Source: Thereva unica
Lineage: Eukaryota > Arthropoda > Insecta > Diptera > Therevidae
Assembly (NCBI GenBank): GCA_949987705.1
Contig: OX465281.1
Span: 177,272,516 to 177,336,515 of the forward strand
Direction: 5' to 3'
DNA length: 64,000 nt
Shown here piece by piece: positions 9,688-22,054 of the stretch. How positions within the stretch are numbered: the stretch's first letter is position 1; each line of letters begins with the position of its first letter. The notes beneath the pieces are model-generated. The model saw only the letters and a list, made by a program, of their open reading frames with translations, ran no database searches and was not told where the DNA came from. Both the position numbers and the translations under genes were made by a program.

Positions 9688-11185
9688 TTAGAGGAGTTGA
9701 CTTGTAAAAGAGGTATCTCTCAGATTATGACGAATCTTTCTAAACGACGCACGGCGACCTAGAAAACCTGAGTTGACCTTTCCATTAAGTAGCTGATGAA
9801 CAAATACAACATCCGCCACCTCACGACGCTTGTGAAGAGAGCTTAAGTTGAGTAACTTAAGCCGGGATTCATATGATGGAAGAACTATTGGGTTTTTTTT
9901 CCCAAGGAAGATAATTCCGTGCGAATCGAACGAATCTTCGTTGAACCAATTCAATAGTTCTAACATGCGAAGAAAAGTGAGGAGACGCATATTCAAGTAA
10001 TGGTCTGACAAGCAAAATATATAAGTGTTAAGTAACCAACGGGTTATTCAATTCTTTGGACCACCTTTTTATAAAACCCAGGACTAAACTACCTCTGGAA
10101 GAGATATAGTTGATGTGAGTGGAGAAATCCAGCTTACTTTCAAATATAATCCCGAGATCTTTAACAAAATCAACACGAGGGATACCCTCATCAGAAAAGG
10201 TGTAGTTAAAAAGTACATCACGTCTCCTACTAAAAGTCTTGACTTCACATTTACCAATATTAAAAACCAGGTTGTTGTTAGCACACCAAGAGTAAAAGGT
10301 ATCAAGGTCAACTTGCAACAGTTTGCAATCCTCCATACCCTTTATGTGACGTTACAATTTGATGTCATCAGCGTAAATCAATATTCTACAGTTTCTTAGC
10401 AAGTTAACAATGTCATCAATTGGTAAGATAAAGAGGAGAGGGCCAAGATGACTTCCTCGAGGGATACCGGATGTCGCTTCAATGGTTACGGATTTGGATC
10501 AACGAAAAAGAACTTGGTAGGTCCGGTCAACGGAGTAAGACTGGAACCAAACTAGGAGGGCTTGCGGAAAGCCTAACATTCTTAATTTCAGAATAATAAT
10601 GGAATGGGAGAGCTTGTTGAATGGCTTACTAAAATCAGTGTAAAGACAATCAGTTTGACAACCGGAAACGAAGCCTTCGACAGCATGAGCAGTGAACTCA
10701 AGAAGATTGGTGGTTGTGGAACGAGCTGCAAGAAAACCATGTTGATTCGTTGAGACCAGCCTCTTGCAGATAGGAACGAGTGTAGAATAGATAATTGATT
10801 CAAAAAGTTTCGGTATAGCAGACAACTTCGCAACTGGCCTATAATTCGATATTTCGCTCTTGCAAACACTTTTGTGAATAGGAATTATGAACGAATTCTT
10901 CCACAGAGTGGGGAAGTACCCTTTATCCAGGGATTTTAGAAAAAGGATTTTCAGTGGAGACTGGAAAACCTCCACACAGGACTCAAGGACAGCAGGAGGA
11001 ATACCGTCGGGACCAGAAGTGAAGTCAAATGGAAGATCGTCAATATCCTCTCGGTTAGGAATAATGCGACGAAAATTATTGTCGTTAGGCTGAAAGTTCG
11101 AAGGTGAGAAAGATTGGTGAAAGAATGACGCAAACATGTTGCAAATCGCAGGCGACTCACAGCTAGACCATTTCTTGTGCTGCAT
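9688..11185 (-). pseudogene. LINE reverse transcriptase, copy 1
   Basis: Three successive frames cover the reverse transcriptase. 10499-11185 has TSGPDGIPPAVLESC, NYRPVAKLSAIPKLFESII, NQHGFLAARST and TDFSKPFNKLSH, the palm motifs before the active site. 10028-10336 has the thumb (LDFSTHINYISSRGSLVLGF). 9688-10011 has the C-terminal region. The catalytic (Y/F)ADD motif would lie in the broken stretch at about 10340-10500 and is not in an open frame. Relative to the family consensus DFSKAFD (kept in copy 2), this copy has substitutions in the first active-site motif (DFSKPFN). The enzyme is inactive. Confidence 0.8.
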
Positions 11186-11204
11186 AGTATTAGGGTAATT
11201 ATAA

Positions 11205-12216
11205 CTGTTTTCTTAGAGTTGACAAATTTGAAAAAGTTTTTGGAATCAGTAAATACTTTATTACTCATACTGCTGAGATATTCACGATACAGAGTAAAAG
11301 AGAGTGAACGAAATTGGTTATAGCAAATGATAAATGAATTAAGATTCGGAGAGTCCTTTCTCTTTAAATACGTTTTCCAGAGTCTATTCTTCTGATTTTT
11401 CAAATGTTTTTGTTCACTATTGAACCAAGGAGGAGAAGAACTGGCCAATTTTTGAAATATATAGAGCGCAAGAAACGAGGGCTTCATATAGTACGCCATA
11501 AAACCGTGCTACATCGACATCCAAATCGTTTGCGGAAAGTCAGTAAAGAATATAAGATCATTGCTAATACATTAGTCACACCGCTCGTTTGATTCAAGCC
11601 AAGTGAGATTAAGGAATCGAGAAAACACGATTCCTTAGAATTAAGGTTGCTTTCAGGAAGGTAGTTATCGTCATCGTTAACATATGGATATTGGATATTG
11701 GGTAAATTGAAATCGCCTAGAAGAAGTGACTCATCATTAGTGTTCATCAACGTCAGAATGTGATCAACACAAAAAATGAAAATATCATAGAGGTTATTAC
11801 CTTCATCGTCAAGTGTGCTTAACATATCTGGTGGGATATAGCAGCACAGCAGAAAGAAATTCATTTTAGAAAGGGAGATTTTAAGATCAACAAGCTCGAC
11901 ATCAAGGTGGTTAGAGAAACTAGGAAGCGAAATTGGGTTGCAATTAAGATGGCTTCTACAAGCAAAAAGCTTCCGAGTCGGTGTGACGGTCCCTACGAAA
12001 GATTTGGTGGGATCAGTCGAAAAGTTCAGCATTGAGAATGCCCACATGGAACCAGGTTTCAGTGAATGCTATGACATCTAGGACACTGGCAATCGATATC
12101 TGAAGCATGTCTTTAGTTTTAGACCAGGTCCCCCTTATATTCTGATAGTAGAGGGTAAGCGTCTCGACTTTTTGATATCTGAGGAGCACCCGAAGTTGGA
12201 GTTGAAGCGTTTGCAT
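11205..12216 (-). pseudogene. LINE endonuclease region, copy 1
   Basis: 12013-12216 carries LYYQNIRGTWSKTKDM and AFTETW, the first two motifs of the exonuclease-endonuclease-phosphatase fold. 11484-12047 carries LLLGDFNLPNIQ and the loop LNQTSGVTN. 11205-11499 encodes the linker to the reverse transcriptase (SSSPPWFNSEQKHLKNQKNR). This domain nicks target DNA for target-primed reverse transcription. The frames overlap out of register, so several frameshifts separate them. Confidence 0.75.
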
Positions 12217-13520
12217 GATGAGATCTATTACGAGTACGCAAAACGAAACGCTTGGTAAGAGCCCCAGCAGGCCAGAGACATGGGTCTAAGAGAATCTCGG
12301 CAGTAGCAGGCGGTGCAGACAAAATAAAAGATGTCACTGGCTTGGAGGCCTTGCTTATCCTTCTACAACGAACTGTTCCGGGGTCTATAGATTTGTTCCT
12401 CAAATATTCACAGATAGGCCTAGGAACCGTAACAAGAGAAGTGTAAGGCTCAAGAGGGACTATAACTTCCGCAACCGGTGGACCATCCATTATTAGAGGC
12501 GAAGGGGCTGCTACCAAGACTGGCATAGAAGACAACTCAGTCCCTGAAACTTCCGCGACCGAGGGACTTCCCACTTCTAGTGGCGAGGAGGATGAGAGGC
12601 CGGCTTTAAGTTCAGCTCTGTAGATGGACCGCTGGACGAGGACCTCAAGCTGACACTATTGCCAAAGGCGTTTTGGCGATTGCGACTATTATTATTTTTA
12701 TTTTTTATTTTTCGATTTTTGCTACGCTTATATCCTGGCGGTTGGCTTAATGACATCCTGATTGAGGATGACACCAACCAAGCGAGGAGCATCCGTGGGG
12801 CTGTTCGAGGAAGGAGGCTGCTCCCCAGCCTGCAGTGCGCCAACAGAGGGGGACTACTAAAGACGCCTTCAAATTTCTACTAAAGACGCCTTCAAATTGT
12901 GAAGCCAGAGAGCTAAAGGCGTTATGATTTTGAACCACTGCTGAAGACAGCGATTCAATATCATCTCGAACGCGCTTCGTACTCCTTTTAATGTCATCCA
13001 ATACAGGATGAAGAGAAACCGAGGAGTTGGAAGAGCAGGAAGAGGTGGCGACAGGATTTAATATTAACGACTGCATATCGTCAATCGAGTCTAAGGCCGT
13101 TATGACCTTAACCTTGCAACTCGGGAAGAAATTTCCTGGAAATTACTCAATAAGGAGCCGGAGCTAGTCGCAGTAAGATTTAGGGTGTTGGACAATGAGT
13201 CGAGTCGGACGTTGATGGATTGAATGTCATCCGACAGCATCTGGAGATGCGAGATGATGCCGAAGAAGGAACTGAGACGGCTAATGACTAAATCTTGACC
13301 GTCGAGAGAAGCGTTAGAAATGTCCTTCACCAGTCTGAGGATATGGCAGGGCTTCATGTCTGAACACTCCCTACAAATTGTCACTCTAAGAGCCGAAGTG
13401 TTGGAACTGACTCCTGCGTTAAGGCAAGTGAGTTGAAAAACGCCACCACAAATACCATCGCAAGGAATCGAATCTCGAACAATCTCCGAAAGGCATAACT
13501 TGCAAGCCTGATGAGACTTA
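12119..13520 (-). pseudogene. LINE ORF1-like protein, copy 1
   Basis: Fragments at 13100-13384, 12747-13076, 12577-12843 and 12119-12574 align in order with the better-preserved ORF1 of copy 2. The first has CREC and a coiled-coil stretch, the second a Ser-rich and helical part, and the rest a Pro/Val-rich linker. In copy 2 the N-terminus is a PHD-like zinc finger. Here the start codon and the first Cys residues are lost in the truncated 5' end. ORF1 proteins of this class bind the element RNA. Confidence 0.65.
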
Positions 13521-13599
13521 GCGGTAGCGACCCAAGTCTAAAAATCCCAAAAAATTACAGTAATCATTTTTTATATAGTAGAACAAAGTAACAGGGTGC

Positions 13600-13890
13600 C
13601 CCAAAGAAAATTAAGGAAAAAGTTTTGTAAAGATCACCCTAGTGTAAGATGTTGTCGAAGGCCAAAGCAGCTTAAGCAACGTTTATTCTCCCTCTGGTCT
13701 CCGTTTTCTCGCCACTGTCAGCTTGCAATACTGTTCCAAGATACTTAAATTCTTCGACGGTTTCTATATTTTATGCATCTATTGTAAATTTTTGTCTTGG
13801 AGTTGTGTATCTTTCCCATTATTTTAGCCTAAGACCTATATATTAGAGCGACATCATCAGCGTAAGCCATTGTCTGTGTTAACTTGTACA
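13600..13890 (-). pseudogene. LINE RT fragment with YADD motif
   Basis: Minus-strand translation around 13850-13880 gives QTMAYADDVALIYR, the reverse-transcriptase active-site motif. Further on it gives VEEFKYLGTVLQADSGEKTE, the conserved segment that follows it in RTE-like and related LINEs. The intervening residues are deleted and stops occur. This is a separate family from the PHD-type LINE next to it. Confidence 0.65.
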
Positions 13891-14189
13891 AGCTAAATAA
13901 AACCATTTTAAAAAACATCCCAGTGCCCCGACGATATTCAAGTTCCTCTTACAACCGTCGCGTCGGTTCAGTCCATAATCTATAAATTAAACATTCGACC
14001 CCGTCTTATATTCAATTCGGTAATCTCAGCGGGGCCCCGAAACTCGTTTTCGAGTGGCTAGGCAAGGTGCAAAACCTCGGTCTGGTGACTTTTACTCCTC
14101 AATTTTACCGCTATTACGATAGCGCATTTTCTGAATTTATAACGACTAGGGTTTTCCGCAACGGTACACTCCAACAGTCTGCAAACTTT

Positions 14190-14372
14190 GGCTCCTGTAC
14201 TGAAAGTCGAGTCGTCACGACACGACAAGTCGTTCAAGTTGAAGAAACTGATTTTTCAGTCGAATGACGACTTTCTTTGCTTTGAGTGGAAATGCTAAGT
14301 TGTGTTTAGGCCCCTGTAGTGAAAGTCGTGATTCGACTGAAAAGACACTTTCTTCAACTCAAACGACTCGGC
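14190..14372. repeat. Inverted and direct repeat cluster (CGACTTTC motif)
   Basis: 14229-14275 and the reverse complement of about 14316-14372 are similar over about 45 bp, sharing AGTTGAAGAAA and TTTTCAGTCGAAT. CCTGTA(C/G)TGAAAGTCG is also repeated directly at 14193 and 14310. Probably a small foldback element. The ends are not defined. Confidence 0.45.
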
Positions 14373-14639
14373 TTTCGCCTTTATTTTGGCGTCTAGCAGT
14401 TTCTTTATAAGTAGATCAACTCGACTGTGGAACTACCTTTTTCAATTTAGTATTCCCGACCGCATACAACTTCCAAGAAAACCTATCTCATCTTTTGTTA
14501 GTCTTGGATCTAATCATACAACTGTTTGTTAACTGTGACGGAAATGATATGACGGATTAGAAGTACAATGGGTGACCTCTGGGCCTAGACCTACAAATAA
14601 AAGATATGATAAGAAAACGCATCATGTTAACTTTATTAA

Positions 14640-17214
14640 TCCTTACTAATATTATAAATGCGAAAGTAACTCTGTCTGTCTGTCTGTATGTTACGCTTTC
14701 ACGCCTAAACCGCTGGACCGATTTTGATGAAATTTGCAACAGACATAGTTTAGACCTTGGAGACGGACATAGGCTATTTTTTTTGGAGAAAAAAGGGTTG
14801 AAGGGGGTGAAATGGGGTTCAATAAGCTGTAAGGGGATTTATTTTCTTTACTTTTTTTCTATTGTATAAAAAGTAACTGGCTGAAAGACAACGCACAACC
14901 TAAACCGCTAGAGCTAAAGGGCTGAAATTTTTGACAGTGCATCCCTAGCGATTTTTCGAAATTCATCCCCTAAGGGGGTGAAATAGGGTCAACTCAAAAC
15001 CGCTGGAGCTATAGGGCTGAAATTTTTACAGTGCATCCCTTCAATGACGTGGACATCCACTAAAAAGCGATTTTTCGAAATTCATCCCCTAAGGGGGTGA
15101 AATGGGTTTTTTCCAAACCGCTAAAGCTATAAGGCTGTAATTTTGACAGTGCATCCCTATAATGGCGTGGTCATCCACTATTAAAAAGATTTTTCGAAAT
15201 TCATCCCCAAAGGGAGTGAAATGGGGTTTACCCAAACCGCTGGAGATATAGGGCTGAAATTTTGACAGTGCATCCCTATAATGATGTGGACATCCACTAA
15301 GAAGCGATTTTTCGAAATTCATCCCCTAAGGGGGTGAAATGGGGTTTTTCCAAACCGCTATAGCTATAGGGCTGAAATTTTGACAGTGCGTCCCTATAAT
15401 GGCGTGGACATCCACTATAAAGCGATTTTTCGAAATTCATCCCCTAAGGGGGTGAAATGGGGTTTTTCCAAACCGCTATAGATATTGGGCTGAAATTTTG
15501 ACAGTGCATCCCTATAATGGCGTGGACATCCACTATAGACCGACTTTTCGAAATTCATCCGCTAAGGGGGTGAAATAGGGTTTACCCAAACCGCTAAAGC
15601 TATAGGGCTGTAATTTTGACAGTGCATCCCGGTCTTCCACTATTAAAGCGATTTTTCGAAATTCATCCCCTAAGGGGGTGAAATGGGGTTTTTCCAAACC
15701 GCTATAGCTATAGGGCTGAAATTTTGACAGTGCGTCCCTATAATGGCGTGGACATCCACTATAAAGCGATTTTTCGAAATTCATCCCCTAAGGGGGTGAA
15801 ATGGGGTTTTTCCAAACCGCTATAGATATTGGGCTGAAATTTTGACAGTGCATCCCTATAATGGCGTGGACATCCACTATAGAGCGATTTTTCGAAATTC
15901 ATCCCCTAAGGGGGTGAAATGGGTTTTTTCCAAACCGCTAAAGCTATAAGGCTGTAATTTTGACAGTGCATCCCTATAATGACGTGGTCATCCACTATTA
16001 AAAAGATTTTTCGAAATTCATCCCCTAAGGGAGTGAAATGGGGTTTACCCAAACCGCTGGAGCTATAGGACTGAAATTTTGACAGTGCATCCCTATAATG
16101 GCGTGGACATCCACTATAAAGCGATTTTTCGAAATTCATCCCCTAAGGGGGTGAAATGGGGTTTTTCCAAACCGCTATAGATATTGGGCTGAAATTTTGA
16201 CAGTGCATCCCTATAATGGCGTGGACATCCACTATAGAGCGATTTTTCGAAATTCATCCCCTAAGGGGGTGAAATGGGTTTTTTCCAAACCGCTATAGCT
16301 ATAGGGCTGAAATTTTGACAGTGCGTCCCTATAATGGCGTGGACATCCACTATAAAGCGATTTTTCGAAATTCATCCCCTAAGGGGGTGAAATGGGGTTT
16401 TTCCAAACCGCTATAGATATTGGGCTGAAATTTTGACAGTGCATCCCTATAATGGCGTGGACATCCACTATAAAGCGATTTTTCGAAATTCATCCCCTAA
16501 GTGGGTGAAATGGGGGTTTTCCTAACCGCTATAGATATAGGGCTGAAATTTTGACAGTGCATCCCTATAATGGCGTGGACATCCACTATAAAGCGATTTT
16601 TTGAAATTCATCCCCTAAGGTAGTGAAATGGGGTTTTTCCAAACCGCTATAGATATTGGGCTGAAATTTTGACAGTGCATCCCTATAATGGCGTGGACAT
16701 CCACTATAAAGCGATTTTTCGAAATTCATCCCCTAAGTGGGCGAAATGGGGGTTTTCCTAACCGCTTTAGATATAGGGCTGAAATTTTGACAGTGCATCC
16801 CTATAATGGCGTGGACATCCACTATAAAGCGATTTTTTGAAATTCATCCCCTAAGGGGGTGAAATAGGGTTTACCCAAACCGCTGGAACCATAGGGCTGA
16901 AATTTTGGCAGTGCATACCTTTAATGACGTGGACATCCACTAAGAAGCGATTTTTCGAAATTCATCCTCTAACGCAGTGAAATGGGGGACATAAACATGC
17001 CAATCTCTGCTTCAAAACTTGCAGATTTGTTGAGCAGAGGTGATATACGCAGCAATTTGTTTACAATATTTATTAAAAAAATGCACTATAATAAACCCTT
17101 TTAGGGATAATGACAGCTGACTTTTTTGTTTTTTTTTTTTTTTTAAGGAAAACATTGCACATAATAAACAGTTTTTATTTAAAGGCGTTGCAAGGCACGC
17201 GGGTTTTATGCTAG
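14640..17214 (+). mobile_element. Non-autonomous Helitron carrying a 118-bp satellite
   Basis: It begins TCCTTACTAATATTATAAAT directly after AA and ends with a hairpin-like GCGTTGCAAGGCACGC, then GGGTTTTATGCTAG at 17214, directly before TT. That gives 5'-TC, 3'-CTAG and an A/T insertion site with no duplication, as Helitrons require. The 5' subterminal stretch (AAACCGCTGGACCGATTTTG) is the usual one for this insect group. No Rep/helicase gene is present. Most of the interior is a tandem array (14940-16990). Confidence 0.8.
14940..16995. repeat. 118-bp tandem repeat, 18 copies
   Basis: The marker TTCGAAATTCAT (or a one-base variant) recurs at 14955, 15074, 15193, 15311, 15429, 15547, 15655, 15773, 15891, 16010, 16128, 16246, 16364, 16482, 16600, 16718, 16836 and 16954. 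The period is 118 or 119 bp apart from one 108-bp unit. Each unit contains AAACCGCTATAG..., CTGAAATTTTGACAGTGCAT and a CCCCTAAGGGGG palindrome. Apparent reverse frames through it are artefacts of the repeat. The unit resembles the Helitron's own subterminal sequence at about 14700-14740. Confidence 0.9.
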
Positions 17215-18888
17215 TTTAAACTATATTTAGTAAAAATATATGTCTTTTTCCCTTTTCATTTTGAAATCACAAACAAACAACAAAACAAAAGTCAGCTGCA
17301 ATGCGGGAATTATCTAAAATCACATATCTAGTGCACGCCTTGGGCCATCGTTACTAATTTCGGATATCAAAATTGGGTGCAGTTGGCATATGGATGAGTA
17401 CAATTGGTATCTTAGTCCTTGCAATATGAATAATTTTTAAGTCGTATTCGAATTTAATGCCTTCAACACACGACCGTGTTTCAGTGCGAGAATGTCATTT
17501 TAGCAGAGACAATAATTTAACGCTGCACTTTAACTCATGACCATGGTGGCGTCCAAATCTACTCAGATTTTAATCATAATCATGAAAAAATAATTGCGTA
17601 CGCTGGAAGCAACGATGAGCGCGAAGCAACGATGGATTTTTTACTAATTATGAATTCCGTCGGCGACAGATGTTGCTGAAATGAAATATTAAATTCGGGA
17701 GATTAATTCAACAGTGTTAAAGTTTTGAGGGCGGCTACAGATAAAGTCACTTACAGACTTAAGGACAGCGAAAACATTTATTTCTATTAAAGTTTAACCA
17801 TCAGAAAGCATCATCACACTTGCAACAAGTATCTCTTTCGTCACCCTCGCATAACATAATCACTTTACTTCCACCATAAATAAAAACATTAAAAATTTCC
17901 TTTTGATCTCCACTGAATTTCCACATACAATTTTCATTATGGAACCTTTTTCCGGGACGGAAATTGTCTGTTAAAATATGATAATTACACGAAATATTCT
18001 GAGAAAAGAATGGTCCTCCTCCGTTTAGCAGTGAAAACCTTCTGTTGCTGTGTTCACAATCTCTGGTGAAAATTTCTCCTCATTTTCCAGACTTTCCACA
18101 ATTTCCGGGAGCTTTTACTGGATTTTCAACAGACTTGCGTAGATACTTTAAGACTTTCCAATGGAGAAAGCAAAAGCTTTCGGAAATTTTCCGGAAAGTT
18201 TTTAAGTTTTAACAGTGTCCTTTTGGATACCGTTGAGGGTGGTGCGAATGCTTGAAGCTTATGTTTAAAGGGCACCTTTCGAGTTCGTGTTTAGGATATT
18301 TTGAGTTCTTGTGTATATTTTTGAGGCGTGACCTCTCGAATAGGTCTTGCTTCTTGATTTTGAAATTAAAGAACTTTGATGTTCCTCGTCTCTTCTGTAA
18401 CCACAACCTATTTATGGATTTGTCATATATCGTGGATTCATCTCGGTGTTTGGCGATTAAGGCATCGTGACTGAATTTTATTACGGAAATCTAAGTTGTG
18501 CCCCTTTGTTAGTTTAACGGTTGAACAGGCTGCAAATTTTGATTAAGTTTAATACGCTATACCCAGGACAGACAACGCTCTAATACTCTCAATTAACCCT
18601 AATCATTTTTACCGGGCGTGTTCGTCAGCCTAACTTGTTAGTTAATCCCCAATTTTTTGATGATTAACATCAAGGCTAAATCATCAAAATGTTTCGATGA
18701 TTAACTAGTTAAGTAAGTTTGTTATAGCGGCTCTGTTAGTTTTTCATTTTCTCATAGATGGCGAATTATGCCCGAGTGTAATGTTCATTTTAATATAATA
18801 CATTTTTTGTCTCGCTTAATGCGAAACCTTTTAAAATGTTTCAGGTGTATTTCTTTGCGTATTGCAAATTGCGTATTGTAGAGGTTCT
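17215..18888. other. No gene recognised
   Basis: AT-rich sequence without a recognisable gene. A weak inverted repeat (AACTTGTTAGTTAAT and ATTAACTAGTTAAGT) lies at about 18634-18715 and could be a decayed MITE. Confidence 0.4.
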
Positions 18889-18889
18889 C

Positions 18890-19083
18890 CTCCACGTTGT
18901 TCTAGGTCTTCCAGCTCGACGGTTTCCTTGACTATTGCAGTCAAGGTTATGTTTGGCTAGATTATTGTACTCGCGTCGCAAGATGTAACCCATCCAATTC
19001 CATTTCTTCCGCTTGATTTTGTCGTCTATCCTTTCTTGACCATCAAGGTGCCATAGTTCTTCATTTCTAATTCTATCTTGGCT
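18890..19083 (-). pseudogene. LINE reverse-transcriptase C-terminal fragment
   Basis: An open minus-strand stretch reads KRKKWNWMGYILRREYNNLA, then SQGNRRAGRPRTTWRRTSTI. This is the typical carboxyl end of non-LTR retrotransposon proteins (KRRRWxWIGHVLRR...GRPxxTWRR). There is no reverse-transcriptase core beside it, so it is a 5'-truncated insertion or a decayed remnant. Confidence 0.7.
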
Positions 19084-19476
19084 GCGGATTAATAGGATAT
19101 TATTATTAAGATTAGCAGGATATGATAAAGAAACTTGAAGGCGTCTTGTGATGAATTGGGTCTTAATGCCTTCACAATGCCGTTAACTTGAACTTGGAGT
19201 TGAATAGCGGCAATTTTGTTTCAGTTGAGATTTCCGTTGGTCTACATGTGCCAGACAAGCATGGCTATTCTGAAATTGATAAGGATATTGTTTGATATTA
19301 CTATGATAAAAAGTAGTGGCAAAAGTAGGTATCCTTATCGTTCTCCTGTGCTCACCTCAAAGCTGTAGGATAAGTTTCCATTAAGGAAAACTTTGCATTT
19401 GCAATTGTTATAATACGGTGTATCAGTTAAAATGTCGAAACGCTTGACTGTGGATAGACGAACAAAAAATCGTATG

Positions 19477-22054
19477 AGGGGGGAAATCGTAACAGTTTTT
19501 CCGCTAGGGCGTTTTAGAATTTTTTTTTTTGGTACACTGAGAAAAAGGAAATGTTCAGTCAAACCATTCTCGCTTAACCCAACTCCGCTACGGAATTGGA
19601 TACGGCGAAACCATCCTAGGAGTTCACTTAACTACCTGGCGTAGTTGACAAGGCAATGGTGTCAATTCCGTAAGCAATTGGGGGAGATCCGCAGGAATTC
19701 TTTAAATAACATACCGTGTTGATTTTATGTAATATGCAATCATATGAATTACAATAGACGTTTAAGAGACTGAGTCACTGAGCATTTGATTTGATTTTTT
19801 TTTATATTTCGACCAGTTAGTCCAGTCAATTTAGACATCCGAGGGTACATTAATTCGCACCTAGCTGAAAATTGGTAGGATTGTTCAAAGCACCGTTATA
19901 AATGAAATCTAGAAAGTCCCCATCGATCCGGCACCTGGAACCTAGATTTACTTGGGGTCAAAGGTCACAAAAACGGGTTTTTTGCGATTTTAAGCAAAAC
20001 GGTAACTTTTATCATAAAATAGTGTTTACAAAGTTTGTAGATTATACGATATTTGAGTCGATACAATCTGCTGTCCTTATTACAATATATTTCGATAGAT
20101 TCTATTTCCCACGGGGTTCGATAAATCGAAATTTACTATTACTGCAATTACTAAAAGCATTTTATTAATAGATTTATATGAATGAAATTTTTTTTAATGA
20201 AAATAATTAATTGAAGCCAGTATTTTATTTATAACATTTTTATTTATTTCTGAACTTAAATTATTAGAAATATTATAAATTAATTCAAATAAATAAGATT
20301 TATAACGTATACGAAAAACATACTTATTGATATTTACGTTACATCCAATAATTAACTAACTATTTAAATTTTTAAAAATTTATGATAAACTATCTTTGAA
20401 AAAAATATTTACGGAAATATGATATATGTATATTAGTGTTGTTTAAAATATATTAATATCTAAATGCTTTGATCTCCAAGCTTTCCTGATAATGAATTGT
20501 GTCCTTCATTATTGGCATTAGTAGATTTTCTTCGACGGAGGTCAACTTTGAAGATGCGTTATAATCTAAATATTCATCACTTCTAGTTTGATTATCCTAA
20601 AAAAAATCCATGTTTAACTAGTATTTTCGTAAAAAAAATATCTACCTTTAAACGAATTGTAATAACTCCTTCTAAATTCCTCTTAATTAAATATGACTTG
20701 GATACCTTTTTAGCCATGATAGATATAAAAAAAATTGTACACAAGGTGTAAAGATTCTACACACAGGCAGACACACATCGTCCTATTCACAACAACAATC
20801 CACTGTGCCACTGATTTCACCGTTTATTTTTTAACTGCACGGGATCAACTAACATTTTGAAAAAGAAACTTAAGGGTACTTACAAATAGCAAACAACTCA
20901 AAACAAAGACTGCAGGTAGTCAGACGGCGACAGGAACATTCCCAATAATAAAAAAGGGGTCAAGTTTATATGACAAATTGTTTCTTTTCGCTAGACACAT
21001 AAACTATTGAGACAGCTACGGACTAATGTTTAAACATATAATACATTTTATTAAGTGAAAAAAGAAATGTTTTTTCCTCAAACGAACAGCAATAAGTTCA
21101 ACTGCGTAAAGTTTTGAATGGGAACTCCGTCGCGGAATTGACTTAAAAGAACCCATACTTTGGCTTTAACATACTTAATATTGGTATAAAACGTTATTCA
21201 TTTGACGAAATTGAATTCTCTCCAATTCCCTGGCGGACTTGGTACAATTTTTGTTTTTTTCTCAGTGTAGAGGTTTACATATTACCCTGTATTTTTGTAA
21301 CCCTATTAGGTCTTTACTTTTAAAGTTATAAGCCATTTTAATGTTAAAATTTGCCTTATTTGGTGCTTATTTGGTACTTTTCGACAAAACTCAGGTGGAA
21401 AAGTACTAAAAAAGGACGAAATAGAGCCAATTTCAACATTAAAACTTATAACTTCAAAAGTAAAGACCGTAGCATAATAGTTTTTGGGCATTATTCATAG
21501 GAAATTATCCAAGCTTTCCAATTTTGTAAAAAAAGTATTGGTTAATTACGTATTTTTTGGAGAAAAAGGTGGCTGAATTTGAAATTGAAAAAAAAAACAA
21601 CAAAATTTTGGCTTTGACGACTCATAACTCTAGACTTTGGTGGGTTGACTTATACAGTTTGAGATAGGTGGGAGTATTCTGCGTATATTGGCGGCTTGCT
21701 CATGAAAATATCTAATAGGGTTACAAAAATACAAGGTAATATCGTCGTTCCAATGGTAAAGTTGCGAAAATGCATTTTTAGGGAAATTGATATTTTAACG
21801 TGGTTGTGGTTGTTATTAATTGAGGCACACTATGGTAAACTGACGTAAGTGTAGAAAAATAACAGAGCCTGGAATCACTAAAAGCAGTCTTACGAAACTG
21901 TGAGGACAAGTGACTTCAACCATGCTAAATATGTTCTTACTCTAAAATTGCATTTTTTGCAGTTTCGCAACATTACCATTGGAACGACGATATGTAAACC
22001 TCTACCAAAATAATTTCAAAACGCCCTAGCGACTAAACCGTTACGATTCCCCTG
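19477..22054. mobile_element. Foldback element with layered inverted repeats
   Basis: The outer arms are GGAAATCGTAACAG...CGCTAGGGCGTTTT at 19480-19515 and their complement at about 22013-22054. Further inverted pairs lie inside: 21276-21308 with 21711-21742 (TAACCCTATTAG), 21309-21345 with 21436-21467, and 21737-21780 with 21945-21993 (CGTCGTTCCAATGGTAA). The left arm is interrupted by the 19535-21267 element. No coding capacity is seen. A complex foldback-type DNA transposon is the best description. Confidence 0.65.
19535..21267. mobile_element. TA-flanked MITE-like transposon (CACTGAGAAAAA termini)
   Basis: TIR CACTGAGAAAAA at 19535 and its complement ending at 21267, flanked by TA on both sides. 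The partner arm of the surrounding foldback element (about 22000-22015) preserves the uninterrupted sequence GGTAGAGGTTTAC, which proves a clean insertion with TA duplication. That is the signature of the Tc1/mariner superfamily. Subterminal regions share CTCCG..CGGAATTG. No transposase is encoded. Confidence 0.75.

Larger units (their letters stand above)
9371..13520 (-). mobile_element. PHD-type (CR1/Jockey-like) LINE, copy 1, degenerate
   Basis: A near-complete non-LTR element in reverse orientation. From right to left it holds an ORF1-like region, an apurinic-type endonuclease and a reverse transcriptase, followed by a 3' tail ending TTACTAAA at 9371. It aligns throughout with the second copy at 34254-39800, and the copies share the same 3' end. 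The 5' end stops at about 13520, where the second copy carries the ORF1 start. Frameshifts and stops break every domain. Confidence 0.8.

Noticed and set aside
15089..16139. Three minus-strand ORFs of 77-83 codons with a repeated MNFEK start
   Set aside because: Artefacts of the 118-bp tandem repeat. The period is not a multiple of three, so no repeat protein could be maintained.
14940..16995. CRISPR-like regular array
   Set aside because: The units are contiguous and similar throughout, with no unique spacers, and the sequence is eukaryotic.
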